Positions 27,064 to 37,323 of a DNA stretch of 64,000 nt are shown piece by piece. Source of the DNA: Nitrospirales bacterium (GTDB lineage Bacteria > Nitrospirota > Nitrospiria > Nitrospirales > UBA8639). The notes under the pieces were generated by a model that saw only the letters and a program-made list of their open reading frames with translations, did no database searches and was not told where the DNA came from. The position numbers were made by a program, and so were the translations under genes. The stretch spans positions 248,001-312,000 of the forward strand of contig BQIX01000001.1 of the NCBI GenBank assembly GCA_021604145.1, written 5' to 3'. Every line of letters begins with the position of its first letter. The first letter of the stretch is position 1.

Positions 27064-27216
27064 AATGTCCTCCTTTTATATTGCTTTTTGAGTCTTATCT
27101 TGTTGTTTAAAGCAAAGCGGATGCCTGACATACTTTCGAGGCATTTCGTGGGAAGTTTCCTACTTCTTGACCGGCTATAATTCTGAATATCGACTTGGGA
27201 GGTCTAGAAAAGGGGA

Positions 27217-27236
27217 AATTAGGGACAACCCCAATT
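27217..27236. promoter_or_regulatory. Palindromic operator candidate, site 2
   Basis: AATTAGGGACAACCCCAATT, the most degenerate of the five copies but still fully symmetric in its half-sites. It lies between the 27304 gene and the YbaK gene, 153 bases ahead of the YbaK start. Confidence 0.55.
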
Positions 27237-27303
27237 ATGCAGTGTGGTATTTTGGAGCAACGCGGGATTCCATCGAGCGTTAGTAATTGTGCTCTACGCG
27301 CTC

Positions 27304-27681
27304 TTATAAATGTTTGAGATTCAGTAGGATGGACCGACGAGCCATTAAATTTGCGATGCATCGTTCCAAGACACGAGCGCGTTGCTTGAAGCTCATCGCT
27401 TCACGATCTTTCCAAGAGTATTCCCGTGCTACTTCTGGTAGATTCATCCAACCAGCCGTTTCATCGTGTTTGGCACGGGCATAGGCTTCCAGCATCTCTG
27501 AAGAACTGCCGAAGATTTCCGCTATCTCCTGGTTCACGCGAGCATCGAAATCGTCCAAGTGTAATGTGATGTCATTGTGCGACAGGATCTCATCAAATAG
27601 AGCGAGCTGAAGTTGTAACCGTTTCATGTCATCATTCAATTGGAGTATACGTTGCTGAAGTGTTAGTTCGACATTTTGCAC
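27304..27681 (-). CDS. Helical protein of unknown function
   Basis: A 125-residue, mostly helical cytoplasmic protein with no family I recognise. The N-terminal third looks like a coiled coil (TLQQRILQLNDDMKRLQLQL), followed by ITLHLDDFDARVNQEIAEIF, AGWMNLPEVAREYSW and FKQRARVLERCIANLMARRS. GTG 27681 is chosen as start because AAAGGAGA lies 7 bases upstream; the open frame continues 8 codons further without such a site. A broken paralogue sits at 25339-25697. It lies between a cytochrome gene and the YbaK gene on the same strand. Confidence 0.75.
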   Translation of the reverse strand: MQNVELTLQQRILQLNDDMKRLQLQLALFDEILSHNDITLHLDDFDARVNQEIAEIFGSSSEMLEAYARAKHDETAGWMNLPEVAREYSWKDREAMSFKQRARVLERCIANLMARRSILLNLKHL

Positions 27682-27746
27682 AACGAGTTCTCCTTTATTC
27701 CACAAACCAGGGTAGTATGGTCACCTTTTTGATGCCTTCTCCCTGG

Positions 27747-28187
27747 CTATTCCTGAATAGATTCGAGGTAGGCCAGTAATTGCCATATTCTTCCTCTCAC
27801 CTGATCCGCCCACTGAGTTTCGGTTGACACTTCATCATCTGGGATCTGAAACCAGACACCCCAGACAGGCATATCACGAGGTCCGTGAGTCGTTATCTGT
27901 TCGCGGCCATCAATGATGCGATAGGTCTCCCAAAATGGAAACTTTTTGCCATTGATTTTGCTTAAGTGTGTAAGATTTGCTGGTGGAATCTTGAGAGATG
28001 AAGCCTTCGGACCATCTCCATGGCCTCTCCCCCCATGACAAGTGGCGCAGAATTTTTTGTAAAGATATCGTCCTCCTTCTATGACTGTATCTTCCTGTGC
28101 CAAGCTCATTAAGGCATTCGCATGAAGGAATGTCAGTGTCATGAACATGATGCTAAAGATTTGTCTTACGCGCCGACTGTTATTCAT
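27747..28187 (-). CDS. Exported mono-haem cytochrome c
   Basis: A 146-residue periplasmic cytochrome c. The signal peptide ends near residue 31 (ALMSLAQ), CATCH is at 47-51 followed by GGRGHGDGPKASSLKIPPAN, and the axial Met is probably in GPRDMPVWGVWF. The CHGxxGxGDGP pattern is shared with the other small cytochromes of the window. A palindromic operator candidate lies 85 bases upstream (28273-28292), so it probably has its own promoter. Confidence 0.92.
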   Translation of the reverse strand: MNNSRRVRQIFSIMFMTLTFLHANALMSLAQEDTVIEGGRYLYKKFCATCHGGRGHGDGPKASSLKIPPANLTHLSKINGKKFPFWETYRIIDGREQITTHGPRDMPVWGVWFQIPDDEVSTETQWADQVRGRIWQLLAYLESIQE

Positions 28188-28272
28188 AGATTCTACCTTA
28201 AAGATTGGGTTCCTAAGAATGAATATCTCCCCAATTAGCGTGTTACATTATCGTAGGGGGAGGGGACTAGTG

Positions 28273-28292
28273 AACTAGGGATATCCCCAGTT
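28273..28292. promoter_or_regulatory. Palindromic operator candidate, site 3
   Basis: AACTAGGGATATCCCCAGTT, nearly identical to site 1. It lies in the gap between the cyclopropane fatty acid synthase gene and the cytochrome c gene, 85 bases ahead of the cytochrome start. Confidence 0.7.
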
Positions 28293-28370
28293 GTTCCAAT
28301 TAAATCTCTAGGTATCTTCCGAACACCTTTTTCAGATTTCAGAAAACACAAACCGGTTGTCCTACAAGGT

Positions 28371-29687
28371 TCATTCATCCATTGAATCAACGTACCAAGG
28401 CTTTCGGGTTTGAGGAGAGCCACTAATATTCCCACCAGGTTTTATAAATAGTGATTGGTACACATGCACCCGCCCTTTGTACATTTCATACGCGGTCCCG
28501 GCCAGGTATAACTGAAACACTCGAAACGTTTTAGGATTGGTCAATAGTTCAATTGAAGATCGTTGGGACTCAAGTCGATGGTGCCAATGATTCAGCGTCG
28601 CGACATAGTGCTCTCGAAGGTTTTCGACATCACGAACTTCCATGCCGACTTGCTCGCCAGCGTTCAGGATCTCGCCGATGGTTCCCAGATAATGCCCAGG
28701 AAAGACGTAGGTCGCAAGAAATTCCTTCCCCGGACGCATGGGGAGAGTGGGATTTCTGGTGATTCCCTGGCTAAAGAACACCCCATTGGGTTTTAACAAC
28801 CTATGGGAAAGCGAAAAGTACTCCTGAAGCTCTGATTGAGGTACGTGCTCTAACATCCCGACGCTGGAGATTTTGTTAAAGAGACATTCACCTTTGATAT
28901 CTCGAACGTCACATAATTTCACAGAGGCATTGTTTTGCAAGCCGAATTCGTGAATTTTCTCAGAAGCAAAGTCAGCCTGCTTTGAACTCAGCGTGACTCC
29001 CAGGGCCTGTGCGCCATAATGTTTGGCGGCATGGATTGTCAGACTTCCCCACCCACAGCCCATATCCAGAAATGTTTCTCCTGGTCGCAAATCTAATTTA
29101 CGACAAATGTAGTCAAGTTTATCTTCTTGGGCTGTATCGAGCGAGGATTCAGGAGATCGAAAATAGGCACAACTGTAAGTCAGAGATTGATCCAACCACA
29201 GGCGCCAAAACTCTATTGGCAGGTTGTAATGAAAATTGATGGCCTGTCGGACTTGTTCGCGAGACTCTTGAACATCAGACAATGTAGCAGAATTCCACCC
29301 TTCTTTTTGGGACAAAGGTCGCTGAGGAATAGCCCGAAGATAGTGGATAACTTGACTCTTTTGGTAGAGACTCGGGTTGAAATACGTCAGGGAGTCTGCT
29401 AAGGCAAACACTTCTTTCATGTTGCCTTCCACATCAAAAGCTCCATTAATATACGCTTCTCCCAAGGTTAAGGAATCTGGATCAATAAACATTTGGCGAA
29501 CGCTATACGGATCGTGAAAAATCAACGTGACTTTGGGAATTCCCTCACCACTCGTACACCAATGGGTTCCATTCCATAACCGAATTTCAACGCCCGAGAC
29601 TGCTAATGCTTTAGTGAGTAGTCGGAGAAATTTCTCCGCTCTTTTAGACACTGATCTGTCAGACTGTGTGGCCGAATTTGTCATCAT
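28371..29687 (-). CDS. cfa: Cyclopropane-fatty-acyl-phospholipid synthase
   Basis: A 438-residue SAM-dependent enzyme that adds a methylene bridge to unsaturated acyl chains of membrane phospholipids. Family marks are [40 protein letters not shown] (SAM site), [12 protein letters not shown], and [10 protein letters not shown]. The first 100 residues are the usual N-terminal substrate domain. The start ATG 29687 has GGAGGG five bases upstream and overlaps the slipin stop as ATGA, so the two genes are coupled. Cyclopropane formation is a known envelope stress response, which fits the surroundings. Confidence 0.95.
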   Translation of the reverse strand: MMTNSATQSDRSVSKRAEKFLRLLTKALAVSGVEIRLWNGTHWCTSGEGIPKVTLIFHDPYSVRQMFIDPDSLTLGEAYINGAFDVEGNMKEVFALADSLTYFNPSLYQKSQVIHYLRAIPQRPLSQKEGWNSATLSDVQESREQVRQAINFHYNLPIEFWRLWLDQSLTYSCAYFRSPESSLDTAQEDKLDYICRKLDLRPGETFLDMGCGWGSLTIHAAKHYGAQALGVTLSSKQADFASEKIHEFGLQNNASVKLCDVRDIKGECLFNKISSVGMLEHVPQSELQEYFSLSHRLLKPNGVFFSQGITRNPTLPMRPGKEFLATYVFPGHYLGTIGEILNAGEQVGMEVRDVENLREHYVATLNHWHHRLESQRSSIELLTNPKTFRVFQLYLAGTAYEMYKGRVHVYQSLFIKPGGNISGSPQTRKPWYVDSMDE

Positions 29688-30481
29688 TGTTTCCCTCCGT
29701 CTTTGGGCGAATCCGTCTTTTCAACTGAGCGAGCAAAGACGCTCAAGAGATCTATGGGAATAGGAAAAAGAATGGTCGAATTTTTGTCGCCAGCAATGCC
29801 CGTAAGCGTGTCTAAATATCGTAATTGGAGGGACACTGGATTCTCACTCAGTACGTTGGCGGCATCAGTCAATCGTTGAGATGCCTGATATTCCCCTTCT
29901 GCGTGGATAACTTTCGAGCGACGCTCCCGTTCGGCTTCCGCTTGTCGAGCGATGGCGCGTTGCATTTCATGGGGAAGGTCTACGTTTTTCACTTCGACTG
30001 CGCTGACCTTTATCCCCCACGGTTCCGTGGATTGATCCAGAATGCGTTGTAAATCGGAATTGATTTCATCTCGTCTTGAAAGAAGATCATCGAGCTGGCT
30101 TTGTCCTAGCACACTACGAAGCGTCGTCTGGGCCAACATCGAGGTGGCATAGAGGTAGTCTTCTATCTCAACGATGGCATGCTGTGCGTCAACCACGCGG
30201 AAATATATGACTGCATTGACCTTGATGGACACATTATCCTTGGTAATGACATCCTGTGCGGGAACGTCCATTGTCACAGTTCTCAAACTCACACGAACGA
30301 GCTTATCGACAAAAGGTATAATGATGATCACGCCCGGTCCGTTTTTTCCAATCACTCCGCGGGCCAGTCGACCAAACCGGAAAATAACCGCCCGTTCATA
30401 TTCGCGGAGGACATGAAACCCCATTCCCGCTATGACCAAAAGCAGTACAATAAAAATCGTCGGGCTGTAGAATGAAAACAT
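29684..30481 (-). CDS. Slipin / stomatin-like SPFH membrane protein
   Basis: A 265-residue membrane scaffold protein. A single N-terminal hydrophobic helix ([17 protein letters not shown]) is followed by the SPFH domain: [74 protein letters not shown] and the coiled-coil [21 protein letters not shown] chose ATG 30481, behind AAGGGA; the open frame runs 23 codons further into the Usp gene without membrane or SPFH features. It is coupled to cfa downstream, both acting at the membrane. Confidence 0.94.
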   Translation of the reverse strand: MFSFYSPTIFIVLLLVIAGMGFHVLREYERAVIFRFGRLARGVIGKNGPGVIIIIPFVDKLVRVSLRTVTMDVPAQDVITKDNVSIKVNAVIYFRVVDAQHAIVEIEDYLYATSMLAQTTLRSVLGQSQLDDLLSRRDEINSDLQRILDQSTEPWGIKVSAVEVKNVDLPHEMQRAIARQAEAERERRSKVIHAEGEYQASQRLTDAANVLSENPVSLQLRYLDTLTGIAGDKNSTILFPIPIDLLSVFARSVEKTDSPKDGGKQ

Positions 30482-30539
30482 GTTCGTCCCTTCTGCTTTT
30501 GGGCCTATCCACCTTGTAGCTTTTTCAAAAACATCACGG

Positions 30540-31400
30540 TCATCGCACAACTAAGACAGAACATGGTGAACGGTGAACCACGCTATGCGAGACACTTCCC
30601 ATAAAAAAACGAGAGAGCCCTCTTCGTCCATGCGAACCGACAACTATTAAGTCTGATTGCTTCTCAACAACCGTAGCTTCAATCAGTTCTGCGGGAGGAC
30701 CGTACCGTACAAGAGATTCCGCTTGGTACCCCAAATCTGTGAGCTGAGCCGCCGCATGATCCGTCAAGGCCCTTCCCGCGACCATCAGCTCTTCTCTGAA
30801 TGATCCGGATAACAAACTCTCTTCCATCGCGTAGTCGCTATCAAACGGGACAGCGTGAAACACCGTGACTTTAGAACGTTCTTGAAACGGCATTCTCTCA
30901 AAGAACGCGACGGCGCGGCTCGAATCTTCGATACCTTCTATTGGAAGAAGCAGGTGCTGAAGTCGGGGTATGGGAGTTTTCACAATAAGGGTCGAACACG
31001 ATGCATGAGACATCACTCTGTGAGAAACACTCCCAAACACGAGTTCTGACACTCGATTAAGACCGCGAGCGCCCATCACAATGAGGTCGATTTTTTCTTT
31101 TGCGGCAATATCGAGAATGATTTCGGGAGGCTTGCCTTTTTTAATTTTTTGAGAGAGCGACTCAACAGACATCGTAAGGCTTCCTTTGAGCCGCTCCAAA
31201 ATCTCTTGCGCATCACGTCGCACTTCTTTTTCTACGATTTGCGGTAGGTCTTTCATTTCGAGCCACAGTGATTGATAACCGACAGTGGGACTGTCTATGA
31301 CATTCAGCATAATGAGGTACTCACATGGAGCAAATTGAGCGAGCGCCTCCGCAGCTTGAAACGAGGCTTGTGATCCATCCACTGCCAATAAAATTCGCAA
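30540..31400 (-). CDS. Universal stress protein, tandem Usp domains
   Basis: A 286-residue tandem UspA protein. The first domain begins [13 protein letters not shown] and carries [20 protein letters not shown]; the second begins near residue 148 ([10 protein letters not shown]) and ends with [20 protein letters not shown]. The start is TTG 31400, supported by AAAGGAG about 8 bases upstream. It precedes the slipin and cfa genes on the same strand, 58 bases apart, so these may be co-transcribed as an envelope-stress unit. Confidence 0.93.
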   Translation of the reverse strand: MRILLAVDGSQASFQAAEALAQFAPCEYLIMLNVIDSPTVGYQSLWLEMKDLPQIVEKEVRRDAQEILERLKGSLTMSVESLSQKIKKGKPPEIILDIAAKEKIDLIVMGARGLNRVSELVFGSVSHRVMSHASCSTLIVKTPIPRLQHLLLPIEGIEDSSRAVAFFERMPFQERSKVTVFHAVPFDSDYAMEESLLSGSFREELMVAGRALTDHAAAQLTDLGYQAESLVRYGPPAELIEATVVEKQSDLIVVGSHGRRGLSRFFMGSVSHSVVHRSPCSVLVVR

Positions 31401-31917
31401 TTGTTTCTCCTTTGTAATGTAGCGCCTTTATGAAGAAAAGAGAGCAAAACGATACCTATTGTACATACTGGAGTTGAAGATCAAGAGTTATGCCAAGAGA
31501 GTTCGATCGCTAAGACCTTCGCGTATTTGTTGGAGTCTACTCGAGCCGACGAAATCTGACAGGTAGAAACATATTCTTGTTTATGAGGAGACTGTAGCAC
31601 TTTTCTACATCTTCAGAATGAGGATGCACCCAAATATCCCCAACACCTTAGGTTCTTCAGGCCGGTCCCTGTCATTCCCGCGAAGGAGGCAATTGAGTCC
31701 GTTTTTTTCTTAAAGTCGTTATCCACGTATATTTCCGAGAATATAAGTAGGTAATTCGATCATTTCTGGCAACAATAGAGAAGGGGTATACCTGAAGATT
31801 CAAAAGGAATATGATTTAACTGTATTCTCGTCATATCAAAACGGTGTTGTCGAACAATTTCCTTTTCCAGCAGATCAAAAGGCATCATAAGGTAATTTCG
31901 GAAGACACATTGAAACA
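31401..31917. other. Divergent intergenic region, no gene recognised
   Basis: About 500 A+T-rich bases separate the Usp gene (minus) from the eight-PAS kinase gene (plus). No small gene or strong hairpin is seen. The segment ATATCCCCA near 31635 matches one half of the palindromic operator, but the other half is missing. Promoters for both divergent genes must lie here. Confidence 0.4.
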
Positions 31918-34900
31918 TTGACTAAAATGGGGATGCTCCGAACACTTTCACAGGATCAAATCAATTCAGCCATTCTGGATGCTCTTCCAGCCCACATCGC
32001 AATGGTTAACACAGACGGTGTGATCTTGTTCGTCAATCAAGCCTGGAAACGTTTTGCAAAGGCTAATGCGTTCAAAGGACCTCGGTGCGGCATGGGCAGC
32101 AGTTATATAAAAATCTGTGAGGAGAGTCATGAGAATTGTGCCATTGAAGCTTTGACCGTAGCCGAGGGGTTATGTGCTGTTCTCAATGGTAGTCAAAAGT
32201 GCTTCACGTGGGAGTATTCTTGTCATGCCCCGAACGAATTTCGTTGGTTTCAAGTGATGATCACGCCGATTTCACAAACCGAAAATATTGGTGCAGTGAT
32301 CATGCATCTGAACATCACAGGGCAGTATCTTACAGAGGAGGCCAGGAAACTCAGTCATCAAGTTTTTGAAAGTTCTCCTGATCATATTGCTGTGGTGGGT
32401 TGTGATTATCGCTATCGTCAGGTCAACCATACGTATGAAATGGCACATGGTCTTTCACGTCAGGAAATTGTAGGAATGCCTATGTCAATGCTCTTAGGGG
32501 AAGATGTGTTCCAGGAAATCGTGAAGCCATATTTCGATCGAGCGCTTGCTGGCGAAACCGTCGGTTACGAATTTTGGATTAACTTTCGAGTTTTGAAGAG
32601 ACGCTTCATGATGGTGACCTATACCCCCTTACACACGGGCGATAGAGCAATTGATTCAATCGTGGTGATTGCCAAGGATCTCACCGACCGAAAGCTCGCG
32701 GATGAGGCCTTAGTGGAAAGTGAAGGTCAACGGCGGCTCGCGATGGGAGCAGCCAAGGTAGGAACCTGGACGTGGGATATCACGACAAAGAGAGTGCTGT
32801 GGTCTGAGAATGTTGAAGAACTGTTTGGCGTATCCCACGGAACTTTTGACGGTACTTACCAAGCCTATCTTGATCTCATTCATCCGTCTGACCAGAGTGC
32901 AGTCAATGATGCCATTCTGAAAACCATCAACCATTATGATCCGTTTAACATTGAACATCGCATCGTCTGGCCTGATCAAACGATTCATTGGATGTCTTGC
33001 CAGGGGTGCCTATTTCGCGATTCTGGAGGTAAACCGCTTTGGATGTCTGGCACAATCATCGATGTGACAAAACGCAAACAAGCCGAGGAAGCTTTTAATG
33101 AAAGCCAGGCAAAGTATGAAGGCATCATTCATACGGCGATGGATGCCGTGGTGACTATCGATGAGCATCAGCAAATTATCGTGTTTAACCCTGCCGCTGA
33201 AACCATGTTTAAATGTTCAGCTGAGAACGCGATCGGAGCATCCTTAGACCAATTCCTTCCTCGGCGATTTCGAGATGCTCATCGTCGTTATATTAAAGAG
33301 TTTGATCACTGTGGGATCATTCCGCGCCCAATGGGCTATCCCGGCATGGTGGTGTATGGGTGTCGAGCTAACGGGGAAGAATTTCCCATTGAAGCCTCTA
33401 TTTCAAAGGTTGATATCGGAGATAACAAACTCTATACCGTCATCTTACGTGATATTACGTCGCGGTTCGAGGCGGAGCAAGCTCTACAAAGAAGCGAGGA
33501 ACGGCTAGAATTAGCCCTTAAAAGTGCCAATCTGGGTGTGTGGGATTGGAATCCCCAGACTAGCATGGGCCATCACGATAAACGATGGTTGAACATGCTT
33601 GGATACAATGTCGACGAATTGGATGGGAGGTTTGACAGTTGGAAACAGTGTTTACATCCACAGGATCTCGCTTCAGTCTTGCAGAATCTTCATGATCATC
33701 TGGATAATCTGACCCCGATTTATCAGACGGAATACCGGCTTCGGATGAAGAACGGGAACTGGAAATGGATACTCGATACTGGAAAGGTTGTCAGTCGCGA
33801 CTCAACGGGACAGCCATTACGTGTCATTGGAACGCATCAAGATATCACAGATCGAAAAACGATAGAACGGGAGCTGAATAAGGAACGGGAATTTGTGAGT
33901 GCGGTTTTGGAAACCTCCGGCGCACTTGTCGTCGTGCTTGATCCAGAAGCACGAATCGTTCGTTTTAACCATGCTTGTGAGACTTTAACCGGCTATACTG
34001 TTGTAGAGATGAAAGGCAAAATTATCTGGGATGTTCTGCTGCTTCCAGAAGAAATCCCGGCGATTAAAAAAACCTTTCAAGACCTTAGGCAGGGAGGAGT
34101 TTCTACTCAATTTGATCACCACTGGGTAACCAAAGACAAAACAACGAAATGGATTACTGGTTCTTATACCACTCTCGTTAACGATATCGGCGCGGTGGAA
34201 TATATCATTGGCACCGGCCTTGATCTCAGCGAACGGCGAAACGCTGAGCAAACCATTGACCGTCTGTGGCGTCACAATGAACTGATTTTGCATTCAATGG
34301 GAGAGGGGATTTATGGGATCGACATCGAAGGAAAAATCACGTTTTTTAATGCGGCAGCGGAAAAATTGACTGGCTGGACATCTGAAGAATTATTAGATCA
34401 AGTCGCTCATGCTGTATTGCATCACACGAAATCAGATGGAACCCCTTTCCCATGGCATGAATGTCCCATCTACCTCTCGTTGAAGAACGGTGAGACTCAT
34501 CAGGTTGCAACGAATGTATTCTGGCGTCAAGATGGTTCCAGCTTCCCCGTTGAGTACACGAGTACCCCAATTTATGGGGAACATGAAACGATTGAAGGTG
34601 CGGTTGTGACGTTTAGAGACATTACGGATCGAAAAAAATCAGAAGAAGCCTTGCAAATCAGTGAAAAACGATTTCAGGCCTTTATGAATCATAGTCCAGC
34701 GGTAGCTTTTCTCAAAGACAAACAAGGTCGGTATGTCTATGTGAACCAAGGATTTGAACGACAGTTGAATTTTAACGCAGGATCATGTCTGGGTAAGACC
34801 GATCATCAATTATTTCCCCCTGAAGTGGCTCGTGCATTTCGACACCATAGTCAGAAAATTTCCAGCATCAGCGAAGTAGTAGAATCCGAAGAAACCACAT

Positions 34901-35712
34901 TGGATAACAGAGGAGAGGTCCGTTCATGGTTAATGTATACATTCCCGGTCTATAGTGGTTCTGAAGAGAAATTTCTCGGTGGTGTTGCACTCGATATCAC
35001 AGAACGGAAACGTGCAGAAGAATCATTACGACAGCGTGAGGAAGAACTTCAGGCTCTTGGTGGGCAACTCATTTCTGCTCAAGAGGATGAACGACGACGA
35101 CTATCGCATGAACTTCATGATGACATGAACCAACGTTTGGCTATCCTGGCCCTCAGCATACAAACTGCGCAGCATGACCTACCTCCTGTCAATCCCATGA
35201 ACCAAACCCTTCAATCGTTGTATGAACAAGTTTCTTCACTTTCTGACGATGTTCGACATCTTGCCTATCAACTGCATCCTTCCATTTTGGACGATCTTGG
35301 TTTGGAGGTGGCGTTACAATCCTTTGTCAAAGATTTTTCAAAGTGGGAAAAGATACCGATTACATTCACGTCAAGGGGGTTGAAACGAAATCTCAGTCAA
35401 GATGTGGCATCCTGTCTGTACCGAGTGACGCAAGAAAGTCTGAGGAATATGGCTAAACATGCCGAAGCCTCTCAGGTTGCGGTGTCATTACAGGAAGAAC
35501 ATCCTGACATCACGCTCTGTATCAAGGATGATGGTAAAGGATTTGATGTCGAGGCTGTACGGTCCGGTCAACATGGGCTGGGTCTCATTAGCATGCAAGA
35601 GCGAGCGCGATTGGTTCACGGCACGCTCTCGGTAAATTCCTCGCCAGAACGAGGGACGGAAATATGTCTCGTCATTCCTTTTCCAAAAATAGCATCTGGA
35701 AAAAAGAAGTGA
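31918..35712 (+). CDS. Multi-PAS (eight) NarX-type sensor histidine kinase
   Basis: A 1264-residue sensor kinase without membrane helices, so probably cytoplasmic. Eight PAS/PAC units follow each other from about residue 15 to 1040, several closed by the ITDRK/ITERK-type linker, such as the VIAKDLTDRKLADEAL and VALDITERKRAEESL stretches. The kinase part is of the HisKA_3/HATPase class: ERRRLSHELHDDMNQRLA with the phospho-accepting His near 1067, then CLYRVTQESLRNMAKHAEAS and IKDDGKGFD-HGLGLISMQERA. This kinase class pairs with NarL/FixJ regulators, and two such genes follow. The start is TTG 31918 or ATG 31927; neither has a ribosome site. Confidence 0.93.
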   Translation: MTKMGMLRTLSQDQINSAILDALPAHIAMVNTDGVILFVNQAWKRFAKANAFKGPRCGMGSSYIKICEESHENCAIEALTVAEGLCAVLNGSQKCFTWEYSCHAPNEFRWFQVMITPISQTENIGAVIMHLNITGQYLTEEARKLSHQVFESSPDHIAVVGCDYRYRQVNHTYEMAHGLSRQEIVGMPMSMLLGEDVFQEIVKPYFDRALAGETVGYEFWINFRVLKRRFMMVTYTPLHTGDRAIDSIVVIAKDLTDRKLADEALVESEGQRRLAMGAAKVGTWTWDITTKRVLWSENVEELFGVSHGTFDGTYQAYLDLIHPSDQSAVNDAILKTINHYDPFNIEHRIVWPDQTIHWMSCQGCLFRDSGGKPLWMSGTIIDVTKRKQAEEAFNESQAKYEGIIHTAMDAVVTIDEHQQIIVFNPAAETMFKCSAENAIGASLDQFLPRRFRDAHRRYIKEFDHCGIIPRPMGYPGMVVYGCRANGEEFPIEASISKVDIGDNKLYTVILRDITSRFEAEQALQRSEERLELALKSANLGVWDWNPQTSMGHHDKRWLNMLGYNVDELDGRFDSWKQCLHPQDLASVLQNLHDHLDNLTPIYQTEYRLRMKNGNWKWILDTGKVVSRDSTGQPLRVIGTHQDITDRKTIERELNKEREFVSAVLETSGALVVVLDPEARIVRFNHACETLTGYTVVEMKGKIIWDVLLLPEEIPAIKKTFQDLRQGGVSTQFDHHWVTKDKTTKWITGSYTTLVNDIGAVEYIIGTGLDLSERRNAEQTIDRLWRHNELILHSMGEGIYGIDIEGKITFFNAAAEKLTGWTSEELLDQVAHAVLHHTKSDGTPFPWHECPIYLSLKNGETHQVATNVFWRQDGSSFPVEYTSTPIYGEHETIEGAVVTFRDITDRKKSEEALQISEKRFQAFMNHSPAVAFLKDKQGRYVYVNQGFERQLNFNAGSCLGKTDHQLFPPEVARAFRHHSQKISSISEVVESEETTLDNRGEVRSWLMYTFPVYSGSEEKFLGGVALDITERKRAEESLRQREEELQALGGQLISAQEDERRRLSHELHDDMNQRLAILALSIQTAQHDLPPVNPMNQTLQSLYEQVSSLSDDVRHLAYQLHPSILDDLGLEVALQSFVKDFSKWEKIPITFTSRGLKRNLSQDVASCLYRVTQESLRNMAKHAEASQVAVSLQEEHPDITLCIKDDGKGFDVEAVRSGQHGLGLISMQERARLVHGTLSVNSSPERGTEICLVIPFPKIASGKKK

Positions 35713-35749
35713 TACATTCTCGGATTATTCAAAAAGGAGTCATGCACGA

Positions 35750-36403
35750 TTGAAGAAACGCCCTACCATCCTCTTGGCTGATGATCACACGATGGTCTTG
35801 GAAGGATTATCTAAAATCTTAGCTGAAGATTATACGATCGTCGGTTTGGTTGAAGATGGAAGGGCATTAATCCAGTCGGCTCAAAAACTTGAACCGGATG
35901 TGATTGTGCTTGATATCTCCATGCCACTCTTGAATGGGCTCGAAGCTGCTCGCCAACTGAACAAGCTTCTTCCACGTACAAAGTTTATCTTCCTGACGAT
36001 GCATGCTGATCCAGCCTATGCGACTCAAGCATTTGACGCCGGAGCTTCAGGGTTTCTTCTGAAACGGTCGGCTGCTGAAGAGCTGACGCAGGCGATTCAG
36101 GCCGTTCTGAAAGACCAGTTTTATGTCACGCCGGTTATTGCGAAGGATTTCCTGTTATCTGTGAAAAATATGTCTCCAAGGACTCCATCTTCATCGCCAA
36201 TTAATACGTTGACCCCACGGCAGCGAGAAGTCCTCCAACTCGTGGCAGAAGGCAAGTCTATTAAAGAAGCTGCGAGTATCCTAAATATTTCGAACAAAAC
36301 TGTTGAGTTTCACAAATCGCGAATCATGCAAGAATTACACGTTCACACGACCGCAGAATTGACGAAGTATGCTCTTGCTCAAGGGGTAATCTCTTCAGAA
36401 TAA
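35750..36403 (+). CDS. NarL/FixJ-family response regulator
   Basis: A 217-residue DNA-binding regulator. The receiver domain has the acidic pocket LLADDHT, the phospho-accepting Asp55 in VIVLDISMP and the Lys in GFLLKRSAAEEL. The C-terminal LuxR-type helix-turn-helix (about 153-200) reads LTPRQREVLQLVAEGKSIKE, then NISNKTVEFHKSRIM. The start is TTG 35750, supported by AAGGAG ten bases upstream. It follows the eight-PAS kinase gene by 37 bases and is its most likely partner. It shares high similarity with the next regulator, indicating duplication. Confidence 0.95.
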   Translation: MKKRPTILLADDHTMVLEGLSKILAEDYTIVGLVEDGRALIQSAQKLEPDVIVLDISMPLLNGLEAARQLNKLLPRTKFIFLTMHADPAYATQAFDAGASGFLLKRSAAEELTQAIQAVLKDQFYVTPVIAKDFLLSVKNMSPRTPSSSPINTLTPRQREVLQLVAEGKSIKEAASILNISNKTVEFHKSRIMQELHVHTTAELTKYALAQGVISSE

Positions 36404-36443
36404 ATCACATTCCTGTGGCCTTTGCCTGGAATATTTGTCACAA

Positions 36444-36463
36444 AACTAGGGGCTTTCCTAGTT
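36444..36463. promoter_or_regulatory. Palindromic operator candidate, site 4
   Basis: AACTAGGGGCTTTCCTAGTT, with matching half-sites AACTAGG and CCTAGTT. It lies 32 bases ahead of the second NarL-type regulator gene, so autoregulation within the two-component locus is suggested. Confidence 0.7.
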
Positions 36464-36495
36464 CCGACAGAGTCGGGTTTCGGCTACCGTAGGTT

Positions 36496-37212
36496 ATGAA
36501 CTCATTGCGAGACTCTCCCTCAAAGCCCTCTTGTTGTGCGGATTTTTTTATGCGTCCACGTGTTGTGTTAGCTGATGATCATCCTATGGTGTTAGCCAGT
36601 ATACAAAAAGTGCTCGAGGCCGAGTTTGAGGTTGTTGGAACAGCTGAAGATGGTCTAAACTTGGTCAGAGTTGCCCAACAACTACAGCCGGATGTCATTG
36701 TCCTGGATATGTCGATGCCCATGTTGAATGGCTTACAGGCCGCTCAACAGCTCAAGAAGCTAGTTCCTGCCTGTAAGCTGATTTTTCTTACCATGCATGG
36801 CGATCCAAGCTATGTCCGACAGGCATTTGCGTCAGGGGCTTCAGGATTTTTACTGAAACGCTCTGCGGCCACAGAACTGAGTGAAGCCATTCACCGCACG
36901 CTTCAGGGCCATACTTACCTCACTCCACTAATTTCCTATGTGGACAATGGTGAATTAAACAAAAGCTCAATAGATTGTGTGGCTAAACTGGGTCATTTGA
37001 CATCTCGACAACAGGAAGTCCTTCAATTAATCGCAGAAGGACAGTCAACAAAAGAGATCGCCACGATTCTTCACATTTCTGTAAAGACAGTGGAGTTTCA
37101 TAAGTCTAAAATCATGGAACGACTGAAACTTCATCGTATTGCAGATTTAACAAAATATGCCTTGGCCCATGGACTGACCGAACCGATACCTCCTAATACC
37201 CCTTTCTGCTGA
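36496..37212 (+). CDS. NarL/FixJ-family response regulator
   Basis: A 238-residue paralogue of the preceding regulator. The receiver begins VVLADDHPMVLASIQ near residue 23, with Asp71 in VIVLDMSMP and Lys in GFLLKRSAATEL. The helix-turn-helix reads LTSRQQEVLQLIAEGQSTKE, then HISVKTVEFHKSKIME. ATG 36496 gives an 18-residue extension before ATG 36550; neither has a clear ribosome site, so the start is uncertain. The palindromic operator candidate 32 bases upstream suggests it is controlled separately from the kinase and may act in a feed-forward or autoregulatory loop. Confidence 0.94.
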   Translation: MNSLRDSPSKPSCCADFFMRPRVVLADDHPMVLASIQKVLEAEFEVVGTAEDGLNLVRVAQQLQPDVIVLDMSMPMLNGLQAAQQLKKLVPACKLIFLTMHGDPSYVRQAFASGASGFLLKRSAATELSEAIHRTLQGHTYLTPLISYVDNGELNKSSIDCVAKLGHLTSRQQEVLQLIAEGQSTKEIATILHISVKTVEFHKSKIMERLKLHRIADLTKYALAHGLTEPIPPNTPFC

Positions 37213-37323
37213 CGAGTACGGTTTTTCTCCCTAAGCATGTTACGAGATTGTTCTTTTTTGCAACGGTAATGACTCCTCGGTTTTCCCAATTCTTAAAGCC
37301 TGCCTAGTAAATCTTTTGTTCAT

